Made by a program: the position numbers and the translations under genes. Positions 1 to 9,387 of a DNA stretch of 45,506 bases are shown here, one piece after another. Source of the DNA: Colwellia sp. C1TZA3 (lineage in GTDB: Bacteria > Pseudomonadota > Gammaproteobacteria > Enterobacterales > Alteromonadaceae). The number at the start of each line of letters is the position of its first letter. The stretch's first letter is position 1. Under the pieces are notes generated by a model. That model searched no databases. It was not told where the DNA came from and saw only the letters and a program-made list of their open reading frames with translations. Where the stretch lies: contig NZ_VOLS01000034.1 of assembly GCF_007954265.1 (NCBI RefSeq), positions 1-45,506 of the forward strand, written 5' to 3'.

Positions 1-113
1 AAATGATACTTATTCTTTGTGTGACATCATATTAAGCTGTTTTTTTGTTATCCGAGGATAACTATGTAAAATCAACGTTAATGTGAGTGTCCACACAAAT
101 TGCATGATAACTA

Positions 114-126
114 ATTGTTAAAGAAA
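114..126 (-). promoter_or_regulatory. boxA-like rRNA antitermination site
   Basis: The minus strand reads TTTCTTTAACAAT, close to the rrn boxA core CTCTTTAACAA that recruits the Nus antitermination complex. Its place between P2 and the expected 16S start supports the rRNA leader assignment. Confidence 0.65.
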
Positions 127-216
127 GTTAGTTTATCTCCGAGGAGGAAACTAACCGAAACAAAATCTCACTCGCTTTGTTTCGTTGCTGCAGGCCTTGC
201 CTGAAGCGAGATGCAT

Positions 217-244
217 ATTCTACGCAACTCTGTTTTAATGTCAA
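217..244 (-). promoter_or_regulatory. rRNA operon promoter P2
   Basis: On the minus strand a perfect -35 TTGACA and a -10 TAGAAT are 16 nt apart, about 170 bp downstream of P1. Tandem P1-P2 spacing of this order is usual for rrn operons. Confidence 0.75.
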
Positions 245-385
245 CGCTTATTTCGTTTTATTTTAAAAGTTTTTTTAACTTCCAAACAATTCGTTTTATC
301 ACGTTAAGTTAATCAAATCAGTCTTAACTGCATGAGATAACCTATTAAAACAGCTCTTTGGGGTGACCCCTTGGAACTGGAGCGC

Positions 386-413
386 ATTCTAGCGATTTCT
401 CGCTTCACGTCAA
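386..413 (-). promoter_or_regulatory. rRNA operon promoter P1
   Basis: On the minus strand a -35 TTGACG and -10 TAGAAT are separated by 16 nt, followed by a GC-rich discriminator (GCGCTCC), the signature of stringently controlled rrn P1 promoters. The sequence just upstream (414-470) is A/T-rich, as expected of an UP element. A fis gene lies 5.6 kb away; Fis usually activates such promoters. Confidence 0.78.
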
Positions 414-665
414 CACTTAATTGTCCTTAAATGTTGATTAAGTGTTTGTTTGTTTTTTAATTGAACTATCCGGCTATTTTATGGACTAATGACTGCCTAG
501 TTAGCAAAATTTGGCTAGCAGTTTGTCCAAAAAGCATATTCTTATGTACGAATAAACAGGAGATATTATGTATTTTATGCTCTATATTGTATTTGCGCAT
601 AATAATAATAACAAACTACAGATAAAGTGGGCTTCACCACGATGTTTGTACAGAGAGCATAACAA

Positions 666-1409
666 ATGAAAAAACTTATCATCTTGTTAATGCTTGCTGG
701 CATTAGTAGTACAGTTGTGGCGAAGGATATTGCCGAATATAAACATGAACGTTTGATTGCTAAGATATTAAACCAACAAGTAAAGAAACAAAGAACCATT
801 CAAAGCAGTGTCCATGCAATACTCTCACGCTATCCGGAGAAAGTAGATGTTGTTATGGCAGTAGCTTTTGCTCGATACCCAGAAAAATATCGTGAAATAA
901 TGCTGGGTGCATTATCTGCTCAACCTGTTTTAGCCTGCGATGTTATACAAAATTCGATTAAAGCTAAAGTTGCCCCTAGTAGTGAGTTGGTTGAAATAAC
1001 TATTACCGCAGAGCCAGCTTATGCTCAAGAAATAGTAAATACAGCAGTAAAATTTAATCCAAGTGAGATAGAAAATATTGTCCGCGTTGCTATAAGGACT
1101 GAACCTTACGACGTTAGTAACATTGTTAACAACACCGCATCAAATTACCCCAGCCAAATATTGAATATTTTAACCGCAGCTATTACAGCCATACCGGAGC
1201 AGGCAGGTAACATAGTTAAAGATATATTAGCTTTGTTCCCCGGTGAAGCCAACAGAGTTATTACGACCGCAGTTAATCAGAGCACTGATAACCATAATAA
1301 TGCCATTGTTAAAGCCGCTATTGATTTGGGATTTGATAGGGACTCGGCAATTGCGGCTGCAATAGCCGGTGGTGCGAAAAAAGAAACCTTGGCAAAATTA
1401 CATAACTGA
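666..1409 (+). CDS. Exported alpha-helical repeat protein, unknown function
   Basis: I do not recognise a named family. The 247-residue product starts with a clear Sec signal peptide (MKK, a hydrophobic run, then SSTVVAKD), so it is exported. The mature part is a series of about eight imperfect 19- to 20-residue segments, each with a helix rich in Ala, Ile and Val followed by a proline or P-E/P-x-E turn (around residues 56, 65, 113, 129, 147, 165, 178 and 196), suggesting a helical solenoid. The last 35 residues are Ala-rich (DRDSAIAAAIAGG). The AGAGAG about 10 nt before the ATG is a weak ribosome site. It stands alone on the plus strand, divergent from the rRNA promoter, and shares a terminator with purD. 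It may be a periplasmic scaffold, but no function can be assigned. Confidence 0.8.
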   Translation: MKKLIILLMLAGISSTVVAKDIAEYKHERLIAKILNQQVKKQRTIQSSVHAILSRYPEKVDVVMAVAFARYPEKYREIMLGALSAQPVLACDVIQNSIKAKVAPSSELVEITITAEPAYAQEIVNTAVKFNPSEIENIVRVAIRTEPYDVSNIVNNTASNYPSQILNILTAAITAIPEQAGNIVKDILALFPGEANRVITTAVNQSTDNHNNAIVKAAIDLGFDRDSAIAAAIAGGAKKETLAKLHN

Positions 1410-1456
1410 ACACAAACCTGCACCTTGAAGTGGAGCGGCTATAATGCTGCACAAAA

Positions 1457-1478
1457 AAGCCCAGTCATTACTGGGCTT
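1457..1478. terminator. Bidirectional terminator between exported protein gene and purD
   Basis: AAGCCCAG and CTGGGCTT form an 8-bp stem around a 6-nt loop. It has an A-run on its left (a U tract for purD on the minus strand) and a T-rich stretch on its right, so it can end both convergent transcripts. Confidence 0.8.
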
Positions 1479-1506
1479 AATATTTTATGATGGTTATTCT
1501 GCCAAG

Positions 1507-2793
1507 TTAGCTTTGTTCACGCTCGATCGCTCGATAAGCGATATCAGTACGGTACTCAACACCTTGCCACGAAACTTCTTGCAATAATTCATAGGCTGCT
1601 TGCTGTGCCTGAGTAACATTATTGCCTAATGCTGTTGCACATAAAACTCGGCCACCTGCGGTAACAATTGCACCATCTTTTTCAGCTGTACCGGCATGGA
1701 ATATTTTTCGATCCGTGGCATTATTTGTTGCTAGACCAGAAATAACATCACCTTTGGGATAGCTAGCAGGGTAATTAGCTGCCGCCATCACCACACCTAC
1801 TGCAGGCCGTGAATCAAAGTCAATGCTTGCTTTGTCTAACTCGCCACGACAAGCCATGATGCACAACTCAACAAGATCAGACTTTAATCGCATCATAATT
1901 GGCTGAGTTTCAGGGTCACCAAAACGACAATTGTACTCAATAACTTTTGGGGTACCATCAGTGTCAATCATCAAGCCTGCGTATAAAAATCCAGTATAGG
2001 GTGCGCCTTCTCTCGCCATACCTTCAACAGTTGGCATAATAACTTCATTCATAGCGCGTTGATGGATCTCTGGTGTCACAACAGGTGCTGGAGAATAAGC
2101 GCCCATACCACCAGTGTTTGGCCCTTTATCACCATTATAGGCACGCTTATGATCTTGGCTGGTGGCGAAGGCTAAAACATTTTTTCCGTCAACCATAACG
2201 ATAAAGCTAGCTTCTTCACCTGCTAAGAATTCTTCAATCACCACACGATGACCCGCATCACCAAAAGCATTGCCGGCAAGCATGTCTTTAATACCGTCTT
2301 CTGCTTCTTTTAACGTCATCGCAACAATTACGCCTTTACCAGCAGCAAGGCCATCGGCTTTAACAACGATTGGCGCACCTTGTGCACGAACATACGCAAG
2401 GGCTGGCTCAATTTCAGTGAAGGTTTGATAACTACCGGTTGGAATATTATTTCTGGCTAAAAAGTCTTTAGTAAATGATTTTGAACCTTCAAGTTGTGCT
2501 GCTTTTGCACTAGGGCCAAAAATCATTAAACCTTGGGCTTGAAAAGCATCAACAATACCATCTACCAGGGGCTGTTCAGGCCCAACGATGGTTAGCACAA
2601 CCTCGTTGTTTTTGGCAAAATCGACTAAGGCTGAAATATCACCAGCCGATATTGCAATATTTTCCAACTTAGCTTCTGTCGCCGTTCCTGCATTACCTGG
2701 TGCAACAAATACTTTTGTTACTGAAGATGATTGTGCAGCTTTCCACGCTAATGCGTGCTCACGACCGCCATTACCAATGACCAAAACATTCAT
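1507..2793 (-). CDS. purD: Phosphoribosylamine--glycine ligase
   Basis: PurD (GAR synthetase) joins glycine to 5-phosphoribosylamine with ATP, the second step of de novo purine synthesis in the cytoplasm. The 428-residue length is normal. The family start motif GNGGREHAL is at residues 8-16, GPEQPLVDG at 71-79, KSFTKDF at 105-111 and the ATP-grasp segment VKADGLAAGKGV at 144-155. The C-terminal half holds EYNCRFGDPETQ, the metal- and substrate-binding stretch. The gene lies downstream of purH on the same strand, but a methyltransferase gene sits between them with its own spacing, so purH and purD are probably not one tight operon as in Escherichia coli. The shared terminator at 1457-1478 ends it. 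Confidence 0.97.
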   Translation of the reverse strand: MNVLVIGNGGREHALAWKAAQSSSVTKVFVAPGNAGTATEAKLENIAISAGDISALVDFAKNNEVVLTIVGPEQPLVDGIVDAFQAQGLMIFGPSAKAAQLEGSKSFTKDFLARNNIPTGSYQTFTEIEPALAYVRAQGAPIVVKADGLAAGKGVIVAMTLKEAEDGIKDMLAGNAFGDAGHRVVIEEFLAGEEASFIVMVDGKNVLAFATSQDHKRAYNGDKGPNTGGMGAYSPAPVVTPEIHQRAMNEVIMPTVEGMAREGAPYTGFLYAGLMIDTDGTPKVIEYNCRFGDPETQPIMMRLKSDLVELCIMACRGELDKASIDFDSRPAVGVVMAAANYPASYPKGDVISGLATNNATDRKIFHAGTAEKDGAIVTAGGRVLCATALGNNVTQAQQAAYELLQEVSWQGVEYRTDIAYRAIEREQS

Positions 2794-2820
2794 TTACTTA
2801 CATTCCTAATATTTTAGAGC

Positions 2821-2851
2821 CGCTATAATCTGCAAAGATCAAATTATAGCG
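2821..2851 (-). terminator. Inverted repeat between methyltransferase gene and purD
   Basis: CGCTATAAT and ATTATAGCG form a 9-bp stem with a 13-nt loop just after the methyltransferase stop codon. There is no clean U tract, so it could be a weak terminator or an mRNA-protecting hairpin upstream of purD. Confidence 0.4.
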
Positions 2852-2862
2852 ACTCAATTATG

Positions 2863-3690
2863 TTATTTTACAAATTTTAATGTCATACGATCACTTTCGC
2901 CAATCGCTATATATTTTGCTTTATCTTGTTCACCTAAACGTAATACTGGTGGTAAGGTCCATACACCCTTTGGATAAATAGCCATATCTTTAGTGTTTGC
3001 GTTTATTTCACTGCTTGCTGCTAAAGTGAACCCTACCGCTTTTGCTTGTGCAATAGTTTTGCTTTGCGATACATAACCCATCGCTTTTTCAGGATCAGTA
3101 CCTTCAGGTAGCCGATGTTCTACCACACCTAATACACCACCTTTTTTTAATGCTTTGTAAGCATCTTTAAAAGCTTGTTCTACACCTTCATCGCGCCAGT
3201 TATGTAAATTACGAAAAGTCAGGACCATATCGGCTGTACCTGCCGGTGCAAGTTCACTTGCTTGACGCGGAATAAAGTTAGTTAACTCTACTTCGCTAAA
3301 TACCGCGTCACTGGCTAATTTTTCAACTAACTTTTTACGTGAATTACTATAATAATTATCTTCGCCAGTATCGGGGTAATGAGCACCGTAAAGTTTACCT
3401 GTACCTTTTACTGCGGGAGCTAAAATTTCAGTATACCAACCACCACCCGGGGTAATTTCGACCACAGTCATTGACGGATCAAAACCAAAAAATGCTAACG
3501 TCTGTAGCGGATGACGATATTCATCACGGGCTTTATTTTTTGCTGAGCGATGTTCTCCAGTGATAGCTTGTTCAAGCTGACTTTGCTGATGAGCATCCTG
3601 ATGAGCGTTAACAAAACTAGAGCATAATAGAGTTGCAGACACGATTGACGCGGTAAAAACTTTTTTGAGAGTTTGAGTTGTTGTATGCAT
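2863..3690 (-). CDS. Periplasmic class I SAM-dependent methyltransferase-like protein
   Basis: The 275-residue product belongs to the predicted methyltransferases of the COG4798 type. A signal peptide is clear: a TTQTLKK basic start, a hydrophobic run, then SSFVNA before HQDAHQ. The Rossmann start is visible as VVEITPGGGWYTEIL (about residues 76-90), in place of the usual ExGxGxG, followed by the DMVLTFRNLHNW stretch and a VVEHRLPEG strand. Export is odd for an enzyme needing S-adenosylmethionine, which is cytoplasmic, so the natural substrate or even the activity is unclear. It sits between purH and purD with 69 bp before purD and about 229 bp after purH, with the purH terminator between. 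Function beyond the fold is not known to me. Confidence 0.8.
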   Translation of the reverse strand: MHTTTQTLKKVFTASIVSATLLCSSFVNAHQDAHQQSQLEQAITGEHRSAKNKARDEYRHPLQTLAFFGFDPSMTVVEITPGGGWYTEILAPAVKGTGKLYGAHYPDTGEDNYYSNSRKKLVEKLASDAVFSEVELTNFIPRQASELAPAGTADMVLTFRNLHNWRDEGVEQAFKDAYKALKKGGVLGVVEHRLPEGTDPEKAMGYVSQSKTIAQAKAVGFTLAASSEINANTKDMAIYPKGVWTLPPVLRLGEQDKAKYIAIGESDRMTLKFVK

Positions 3691-3864
3691 TGTTATCTTC
3701 CATTAACTAGTGAATTTTTATGTAGGCTAGTTATAGCAGATTTCTTTCAGATGATCAGTGCTGTTACTCTTATCTTATCAACAAAAGACAGCATTTAAGC
3801 TTGATTGAGTGTGTCTAATGATTAATTTTATTACACAGACACGACTCAGCAGTATTTCTGCAAT

Positions 3865-3903
3865 AAAAATGCTCAAGATCATTAACCCTATCTGAGCATT
3901 TTT
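3865..3903 (-). terminator. purH terminator
   Basis: AAAAATGCTCA and TGAGCATTTTT form an 11-bp stem with a 17-nt loop, just after the purH stop codon on the minus strand. A/T blocks on both sides supply a U tract. Confidence 0.75.
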
Positions 3904-3919
3904 ATTTTACCATGGTGAC

Positions 3920-5533
3920 TTAATGACGAAAGTGACGCATACCGGTAAATACCATCGCGATATTATGCTCATCTGCGGCGGCAATAACTTCATTATCACG
4001 CATAGAACCACCCGGCTGAATTACCGCAGTAATACCTGCTTCGGCGGCGGCGTCTAATCCATCACGAAATGGGAAGAATGCATCTGATGCCATAACAGAG
4101 CCTTTAACTTCAAGATTTTCATCTGCCGCTTTAATACCCGCTACTTTTGCTGAGTATACTCGGCTCATCTGGCCTGCACCAACCCCGATAGTTGCACTGT
4201 TTTTAACGTAAACAATCGCGTTAGACTTAACAAATTTTGCGACTTTCCAACAAAATTGTAAATCACGCATCTCTTCATCGGTAGGTTGACGTTTAGTCAC
4301 TACCGTTAAGTCGTCAGTTGTTACGCTGCCTTGATCGGTATCTTGTACTAATAAACCACCGTTAACACGTTTAAAATCAAAACCGGTAGTTTTACTTGTC
4401 CATTGACCACAGACTAATAGACGTAAGTTAGCTTTAGTGGCAACAATTTTTGCCGCCGCAGCTGACACGCTGGGTGCGATAATAACTTCAACAAATTGAC
4501 GAGAAACGATCGCTTGTGCAGTATCTGCATCTAACTCGCGGTTAAAGGCAATAATACCGCCAAACGCTGAAGTAGGATCGGTTTTATAAGCGCCTTCATA
4601 TGCCGCCAAAATATCATCACCAATAGCGACACCACATGGGTTTGCATGCTTAACGATAACGCAAGCCGGCTCATCAAATTCTTTAACACACTCTAATGCT
4701 GCATCAGTATCAGCAATATTGTTATAAGATAAGGCTTTGCCTTGCAATTGTGTCGCAGTAGAAACTGACGCTGCTTCAGGATTAGCTTCTTTATAAAAAG
4801 CGGCATCTTGATGTGAGTTTTCACCGTAACGTAAGTCTTGAGTTTTGATAAACTGGCTGTTAAACGTACGTGGAAATTTAACTTTTTCACTTACTGATGA
4901 GTTAACAGAAGCTTCAGATGCAGTTGCGCCATACGCAGGTAGCATTTTACCAAAGTAATTAGCAATCATACCGTCGTAAGCAGCAGTGTGTTCATAAGCA
5001 GCAATAGCTAAATCGAAACGTGTTTGATAAACCAAAGAACCATTGTTCGCTGCCATTTCTGTTAAAACACGTTCATAATCATGGGCATTGACCACAATGG
5101 TGACGTCTTTATGATTTTTAGCCGCAGCACGCACCATAGTTGGGCCACCAATATCGATGTTTTCAATAGCATTTTCTAATGAACAATTGTCATCAGCAAC
5201 AGCATTGGCGAAGGGATAAAGATTTACCACCACTAAATCTATCGCACTGATATTGTTTTCAGCCATAACAACTTCGTCGATACCACGACGCGCTAAAATA
5301 CCACCATGAACTTTCGGGTGTAAGGTTTTAACTCGACCATCCATAATTTCTGGATGTCCGGTGTAATCAGATACTTCAGTTACTTTAATGCCATTTTCAG
5401 CCAATAACTTAGCGGTACCACCCGTTGATAAAAGGTCAACACCTTGTTCTGATAACGAGCGAGCAAATTCAACAATACCGGTTTTATCTGAAACACTTAA
5501 TAGTGCACGTTTGATTGGGCGTGGTGTATCCAT
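3920..5533 (-). CDS. purH: Bifunctional AICAR transformylase / IMP cyclohydrolase
   Basis: PurH carries out the last two steps of IMP synthesis: formylation of AICAR by 10-formyl-tetrahydrofolate and ring closure. The 537-residue product is of normal length. The N-terminal MGS-like cyclohydrolase domain starts with [15 protein letters not shown] and holds LLSTGGTA and GGILARR. The C-terminal transformylase domain shows [10 protein letters not shown], the [13 protein letters not shown] motif with the catalytic Lys-His, and [10 protein letters not shown] near the end. It is monocistronic by appearance, with its own terminator downstream and the fis terminator upstream. I looked for a PurR-type palindrome in 5534-5669 and saw none. 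Confidence 0.97.
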   Translation of the reverse strand: MDTPRPIKRALLSVSDKTGIVEFARSLSEQGVDLLSTGGTAKLLAENGIKVTEVSDYTGHPEIMDGRVKTLHPKVHGGILARRGIDEVVMAENNISAIDLVVVNLYPFANAVADDNCSLENAIENIDIGGPTMVRAAAKNHKDVTIVVNAHDYERVLTEMAANNGSLVYQTRFDLAIAAYEHTAAYDGMIANYFGKMLPAYGATASEASVNSSVSEKVKFPRTFNSQFIKTQDLRYGENSHQDAAFYKEANPEAASVSTATQLQGKALSYNNIADTDAALECVKEFDEPACVIVKHANPCGVAIGDDILAAYEGAYKTDPTSAFGGIIAFNRELDADTAQAIVSRQFVEVIIAPSVSAAAAKIVATKANLRLLVCGQWTSKTTGFDFKRVNGGLLVQDTDQGSVTTDDLTVVTKRQPTDEEMRDLQFCWKVAKFVKSNAIVYVKNSATIGVGAGQMSRVYSAKVAGIKAADENLEVKGSVMASDAFFPFRDGLDAAAEAGITAVIQPGGSMRDNEVIAAADEHNIAMVFTGMRHFRH

Positions 5534-5669
5534 GGTTTTCTAATTACCTATAAATTAAAAGGGTTGTCTGGCCTATGACACATATCTATTTTACGTGCTT
5601 GATATGCGGTAGTTTTTAAATGGCTAAAAGTTGACTACTTGGATAACTTTTATCTCTCTAAAAACAAAA

Positions 5670-5687
5670 AAGCACCCGAGGGTGCTT
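5670..5687 (-). terminator. fis terminator
   Basis: AAGCACC and GGTGCTT close a 7-bp stem over a CGAG tetraloop, followed on the minus strand by a U-rich tract (A-run at 5660-5670 on the plus strand). A second small hairpin, GACAGG/CCTGTC at 5694-5709, lies between it and the fis stop codon. Confidence 0.85.
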
Positions 5688-5716
5688 CTAATTGACAGGC
5701 TAACCTGTCGTACTTC

Positions 5717-6004
5717 TTAGTTCATGCCGTATTTTTTTAACTTTTTACGTAAAGTACCACGGTTGATGCCTAATAAGTTAGCGGCGCGGGTTTGGTTACC
5801 ACGCGTGTATTGCATGACTTCTTCAAGCATTGGCGCTTCAATTTCTGAAAGTACAAGGTCGTACATATCATCAACGTCATTACCGTTTAACTGAGACAAG
5901 TAGTTTTTAATGGCTACTTTTGCTTGTGTGCGTAAAGGCGAGGCCTTTGTCTGAGTTTGTAGATCACCGGTAATAAATGGAGAGGAAATATTTTGTTCAA
6001 ACAT
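5717..6004 (-). CDS. fis: DNA-binding protein Fis
   Basis: Fis is a small nucleoid protein that bends DNA and activates rRNA and tRNA promoters in rapid growth. The 95-residue product is close to the 98 residues of the E. coli protein. The C-terminal helix-turn-helix is unmistakable: [18 protein letters not shown] then [14 protein letters not shown] up to the last residues. The N-terminal 40 residues are more divergent, as usual. It is the second gene of the conserved dusB-fis operon, starting 5 nt after the dusB stop codon, so translation is probably coupled. The tandem rRNA promoters at the left edge are likely targets. Confidence 0.97.
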   Translation of the reverse strand: MFEQNISSPFITGDLQTQTKASPLRTQAKVAIKNYLSQLNGNDVDDMYDLVLSEIEAPMLEEVMQYTRGNQTRAANLLGINRGTLRKKLKKYGMN

Positions 6005-6009
6005 AAAGT

Positions 6010-6987
6010 TCAGACTCTTTCTAAAGTTAAATTATCAAAATACATAGTTAATGCGTCAAGTTGTTCAGTAACTGACTCGAGTGCATTAAAAATAGAACGA
6101 AACGATTTTCCTTGTTCATGCGTTTGCATGTACCAAGAAACATGTTTACGGGCAAAACGTAAACCCATAAATTCACCGTAAAATTTGTGTAATTCCATTA
6201 CATGCCCAATCAAAATTGAGCGTACTTCATCCGTTGAAGGAGCAGGCAAATGCCTACCCGTTTTCAAAAAATAATTAATTTCTCGAAAAATCCAAGGTTT
6301 CCCTTGGGCACCGCGACCGACCATAATGGCATCAGCCCCAGTGTAATTCAGCACTTGTTCCGCTTTCTCGGCACAAGTAATATCGCCATTAGCAACAACT
6401 GGAATACTCACCGCTTGCTTGATTGCTTTAATGGTATCGTACTCTGCATTACCTTTATAAAAGTCATTACGAGTACGACCATGCACAGCAAGTGATTGTA
6501 TGCCGTTATGCTCAGCAATATTGGCTATTTCAATACCATTGCGAGTGTTTTCACACCAGCCGGTTCGAATTTTTAACGTTACTGGAATATCCACCGCATT
6601 AACCACAGCTTTAATAATTTGCTCGACTAATGCAGGCTCTTTCAGTAACGCTGAACCTGCTAATTTCTTATTTACCTTTTTTGCTGGGCAGCCCATATTG
6701 ATATCAATAATTTGTGCCCCGTTATCAGCATTATGCTTAGCGGCAAAAGCTAATTCTTCAGGATCCGAACCGGCAATTTGTACGGAACGAATACCTGCTT
6801 CTTCACTATGCAACATTCGGCGCTGAGATTTACCGGTATTCCACACTTTTGGATTAGATGACATCATTTCAGATACCGCTAAGCCTGCCCCCATCTGACA
6901 ACATAGTTGTCTAAATGGTTGATCGGTAATACCCGCCATGGGCGCAAGCATTGTATTGCTTGCTAAAGTGTATGGACCTATCTTCAC
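6010..6987 (-). CDS. dusB: tRNA-dihydrouridine synthase B
   Basis: DusB is an FMN enzyme that reduces specific uridines of tRNA (position 17 in E. coli) to dihydrouridine. The 325-residue product shows the family landmarks: the opening [22 protein letters not shown] with the catalytic Cys at about residue 100, [16 protein letters not shown], and the FMN-binding VANGDI and [13 protein letters not shown] segments. It is first in the dusB-fis operon, 5 nt from fis. The 196-bp upstream gap to prmA is A/T-rich and should hold the operon promoter, but I could not fix -35/-10 boxes with confidence. Confidence 0.96.
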   Translation of the reverse strand: MKIGPYTLASNTMLAPMAGITDQPFRQLCCQMGAGLAVSEMMSSNPKVWNTGKSQRRMLHSEEAGIRSVQIAGSDPEELAFAAKHNADNGAQIIDINMGCPAKKVNKKLAGSALLKEPALVEQIIKAVVNAVDIPVTLKIRTGWCENTRNGIEIANIAEHNGIQSLAVHGRTRNDFYKGNAEYDTIKAIKQAVSIPVVANGDITCAEKAEQVLNYTGADAIMVGRGAQGKPWIFREINYFLKTGRHLPAPSTDEVRSILIGHVMELHKFYGEFMGLRFARKHVSWYMQTHEQGKSFRSIFNALESVTEQLDALTMYFDNLTLERV

Positions 6988-7183
6988 GCTGCTGTTTTTT
7001 TGAGCTACTATTCAAAAGGGCGCTAAGTTTACGTGTTTTTTTTGAGATTGAAAAGGATATAAATTGAACAAAACGCGCTTTTTTTCACGTTTTTCATATT
7101 GACATTTTCTAAAGTGTTGATGCGAGCAGTTTCTGTACAATTTGATAACAAAAGCTGCTCATTTTTAGGCCATTAATCGCCGA

Positions 7184-8065
7184 CTAAAGACGAACACCAG
7201 ATAAACGCACCCATTCGTCTTGAACAGTAATAGCGTCCATTTGACAAAATTCAGCATACTGAGTTTGTAATTGCTGCGCTTGCTCTTCTAAAACACCAGA
7301 CAAAGCAAGCACACCATCGCTCGCTAGGTAGTTAATAATAACCGGAGCAAGTTCACGTAATGGTCCGGCTAAGATATTTGCTACCACCACATCGGCTTTA
7401 AACTCAGGTTGGTCTTTCGGTAAAAATAATGCTAAACGGTCTTCACATTGATTGCGTTTAGCGTTTTCTAAACTTGCTTGTAACGCTTGTGGGTCGATAT
7501 CAATACCAATAACTTTTTTTGCACCTAATTTAAGCGCCGCTAATGACAAAATTCCTGAGCCACAGCCAAAGTCGACCACTGTTTTGCCGACTAAATCTAA
7601 ACCGTCGAGCCAAGCTAAACATAAAGCGGTTGTTGGATGGGTGCCAGTACCAAATGCCAAGCCAGGGTCGAGCATAACGTTCACTGCACTAGGGTCGGGT
7701 ACATCTCGCCAGCTTGGACAAATCCATAAACGCTGGCCAAACTTCATGGGATGGAAATTATCCATCCATTCACGCTCCCAATCTTTGTCTTCAAGCTGCT
7801 CAAGCTTATAGGCCATTTTAGCTTTATCTGGATGAATAGCTTTTAAATAATTCAACACCTTGTCCATATCATGACTGGCATCATATAAACCCATTACTAC
7901 GGTATTATTCCAATAAATAACTTCATCACCAGGCAATGGCTCATATATAGGGGTATCTTTGGCATCAATGAAGGTGACGGCTTGTGCACCACAAGCACTC
8001 AACCAATCGCTATATTTTTCAGCTGTCTCTTCATTGGCACTTAATCTAAGCTGGATCCAAGGCAT
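7184..8065 (-). CDS. prmA: Ribosomal protein L11 methyltransferase
   Basis: PrmA trimethylates several amino groups of ribosomal protein L11 using S-adenosylmethionine. I place the start at the ATG giving [10 protein letters not shown], four codons inside the longest frame, because family members begin this way and the resulting 293 residues equal the E. coli length. The substrate-binding N-domain is followed by [14 protein letters not shown] (133-146) and the SAM motif DFGCGSG (165-171), then [10 protein letters not shown]. The order prmA, dusB, fis is a standard gammaproteobacterial arrangement. A 196-bp gap separates it from dusB, so separate promoters are likely. Confidence 0.96.
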   Translation of the reverse strand: MPWIQLRLSANEETAEKYSDWLSACGAQAVTFIDAKDTPIYEPLPGDEVIYWNNTVVMGLYDASHDMDKVLNYLKAIHPDKAKMAYKLEQLEDKDWEREWMDNFHPMKFGQRLWICPSWRDVPDPSAVNVMLDPGLAFGTGTHPTTALCLAWLDGLDLVGKTVVDFGCGSGILSLAALKLGAKKVIGIDIDPQALQASLENAKRNQCEDRLALFLPKDQPEFKADVVVANILAGPLRELAPVIINYLASDGVLALSGVLEEQAQQLQTQYAEFCQMDAITVQDEWVRLSGVRL

Positions 8066-8904
8066 GTTTTTTCTCATTAAAATTTTTTGCTAGTTTATCA
8101 CCCTCTAGCGCGACAAAGTAACTACTTTGTCCATATACTCTAGCAATAGCTGCAGATGGTCTGGCTATTAATAGCCTTGGGTCATTGCTAAAGTAAACAG
8201 AAAATGAACGCTACAAAATAATAGCCATAGGATCATCACTCTTGAAGTTTATACCTGTATTAGCTTTCTCTTAGCCACTCAGCATTGTCAGTAAAGAAGC
8301 TGCTGCGTAACAAATGCTTGATAGAAAAAATCAGCCTAGCAGCATGATGCTTGACATAGTGTAAGTAATACGAATAGCCGCGCAGCAAATGGCCAATATA
8401 AAATTCTCTCCTTGGCCTTGTTCTTAACTCAATGTAACTCAACTCAGTGTAACTCAACTTGCAAATACCTAACTTTGCCAGTGATTTATATATAGCAGCA
8501 AGATTAACAAATCTAAAAAGCTATTATGGTCGTATGAACAAAGGCCTTATACCAGTTCCATTAAGTTTGTGATCTTGTTGTGCGCAGGAAAAATAATTCA
8601 AGGTAAGGCGCTCGATTGAGCAATAACTGGCTATTGGGAGTGAGAGCAACACAGCCTTGAGCTATGTTAACTAGTACAAGTGAGCAATAACTTAATGGGA
8701 TTGGTATTAGATAATGTGAAAGCCGATGGACGTTATTTGGTTACTTTAAGTCAATGTAAAAATGAATAGAGTTTTCCAGTCTACGAAAATAGATTAGCTT
8801 TATACTCAATATTCCCTACGCTGTGCAGATATAAATTGAGTGTTCTGGTAAAATAAAGCTTCATTGATGCTCAATACACTAGAGTGCAAACCTTAGGGAT
8901 AAAA
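8066..8904. other. Gene-free spacer with one family A element
   Basis: I see no convincing gene here. Short frames such as the one at 8260-8457 lack a ribosome site and resemble nothing known. The only structured item is a family A element at 8550-8706. Promoters for prmA (left) and rraA (right) must lie here but were not resolved. Confidence 0.6.
8550..8706 (+). mobile_element. MITE-like element, family A copy 1 (157 bp)
   Basis: Starts TACCAGTTCC and ends GGGATTGGTA, forming imperfect terminal inverted repeats of about 18 bp. TTA is duplicated on both sides (8547-8549 and 8707-8709). It contains the family core AAGGCGCTCGATTGAGCAAT. No coding capacity. Confidence 0.85.
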
Positions 8905-9387
8905 ATGTTAGATCTACTACCCGACTTATTTGATGATCATAGCGAGCAGCTTTCCTTAGCTCAGCCGATTTTTAATGACTATGGTGGCCACACTATATTC
9001 TCTGGCGAAATAGTTACCGTCAGCTGTTATAACGACAATTCCAAAGTCAAGGAACTGGTGGCCACTGATGGTACCAACAAAGTGATGGTGGTTGATGGCA
9101 AAGCGAGTATGACTAACGCCTTACTCGGCGACATGCTAGCTGAACTAGCAGTAAAAAATGGCTGGCAAGCCATTGTTATTAATGGCTGTATTCGTGACGC
9201 GGGTACTATTGCCACTTTACCTATTGCGGTAAAAGCCCTCGGCTGCTGCCCAATAAAAACCGAGAAACTCGGTAAAGGTGAAATTAACCACGTTATTCAC
9301 TTTGCCGACTTAAGCTTTAATCCGGGCCAATATATTTATGGTGATAGTAATGGTTTAGCGATTAGCAAAGTATTAATACCAATTTGA
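8905..9387 (+). CDS. rraA: RraA family protein (regulator of RNase E activity A)
   Basis: RraA-type proteins are trimeric and, in E. coli, bind RNase E and dampen mRNA decay; relatives are 4-hydroxy-4-methyl-2-oxoglutarate aldolases. I choose the ATG at 8905 (MLDLLPDLFDDH), which has AGGG about 9 nt upstream, over a GTG at 8884. The 160 residues match the family. Visible landmarks are FNDYGGHTIFSGEIVTV, a VMVVDGKAS strand, and the signature INGCIRDAGTI, where the Arg-Asp pair is the divalent-metal and substrate region of the aldolases. The last codons and the TGA stop lie inside the family B element at 9377-9536, so the natural C-terminus was probably altered by that insertion. Regulator versus aldolase cannot be settled from sequence; rraA is the usual annotation in this clade. 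Confidence 0.88.
   Translation: MLDLLPDLFDDHSEQLSLAQPIFNDYGGHTIFSGEIVTVSCYNDNSKVKELVATDGTNKVMVVDGKASMTNALLGDMLAELAVKNGWQAIVINGCIRDAGTIATLPIAVKALGCCPIKTEKLGKGEINHVIHFADLSFNPGQYIYGDSNGLAISKVLIPI

Larger units (their letters stand above)
1..379 (-). other. rRNA operon leader region
   Basis: Read on the minus strand this stretch runs from the P1 start point to the window edge and carries a second promoter (P2) and a boxA-like antitermination site, which is the arrangement of a gammaproteobacterial rRNA leader. No mature rRNA sequence is visible, so the 16S gene should begin at or just beyond the left edge. The leader is about 380 nt from P1, similar to known rrn leaders. The identification is inferred from promoters and boxA, not from rRNA sequence. 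Confidence 0.75.

Noticed and set aside
5534-5669. PurR operator before purH
   Set aside because: No ACGCAAACGTTTGCGT-like palindrome could be seen in the spacer.
7120-7168. Terminator of prmA (GAGCAG...CTGCTC inverted repeat)
   Set aside because: The loop is over 30 nt and the T-run is on the wrong side for the minus-strand transcript.
8260-8457. Minus-strand open frame of 65 codons
   Set aside because: Contains low-complexity TELSYIELR repeats from a short DNA repeat (AACTCAATGTAACTCAA), no ribosome site, no family resemblance.
8509-8536. Possible ECF promoter before rraA (AAATCT-N16-CGTATG)
   Set aside because: The -35 lacks TG of TGATC and the site lies nearly 370 bp from the rraA start with an element between; too weak to list.
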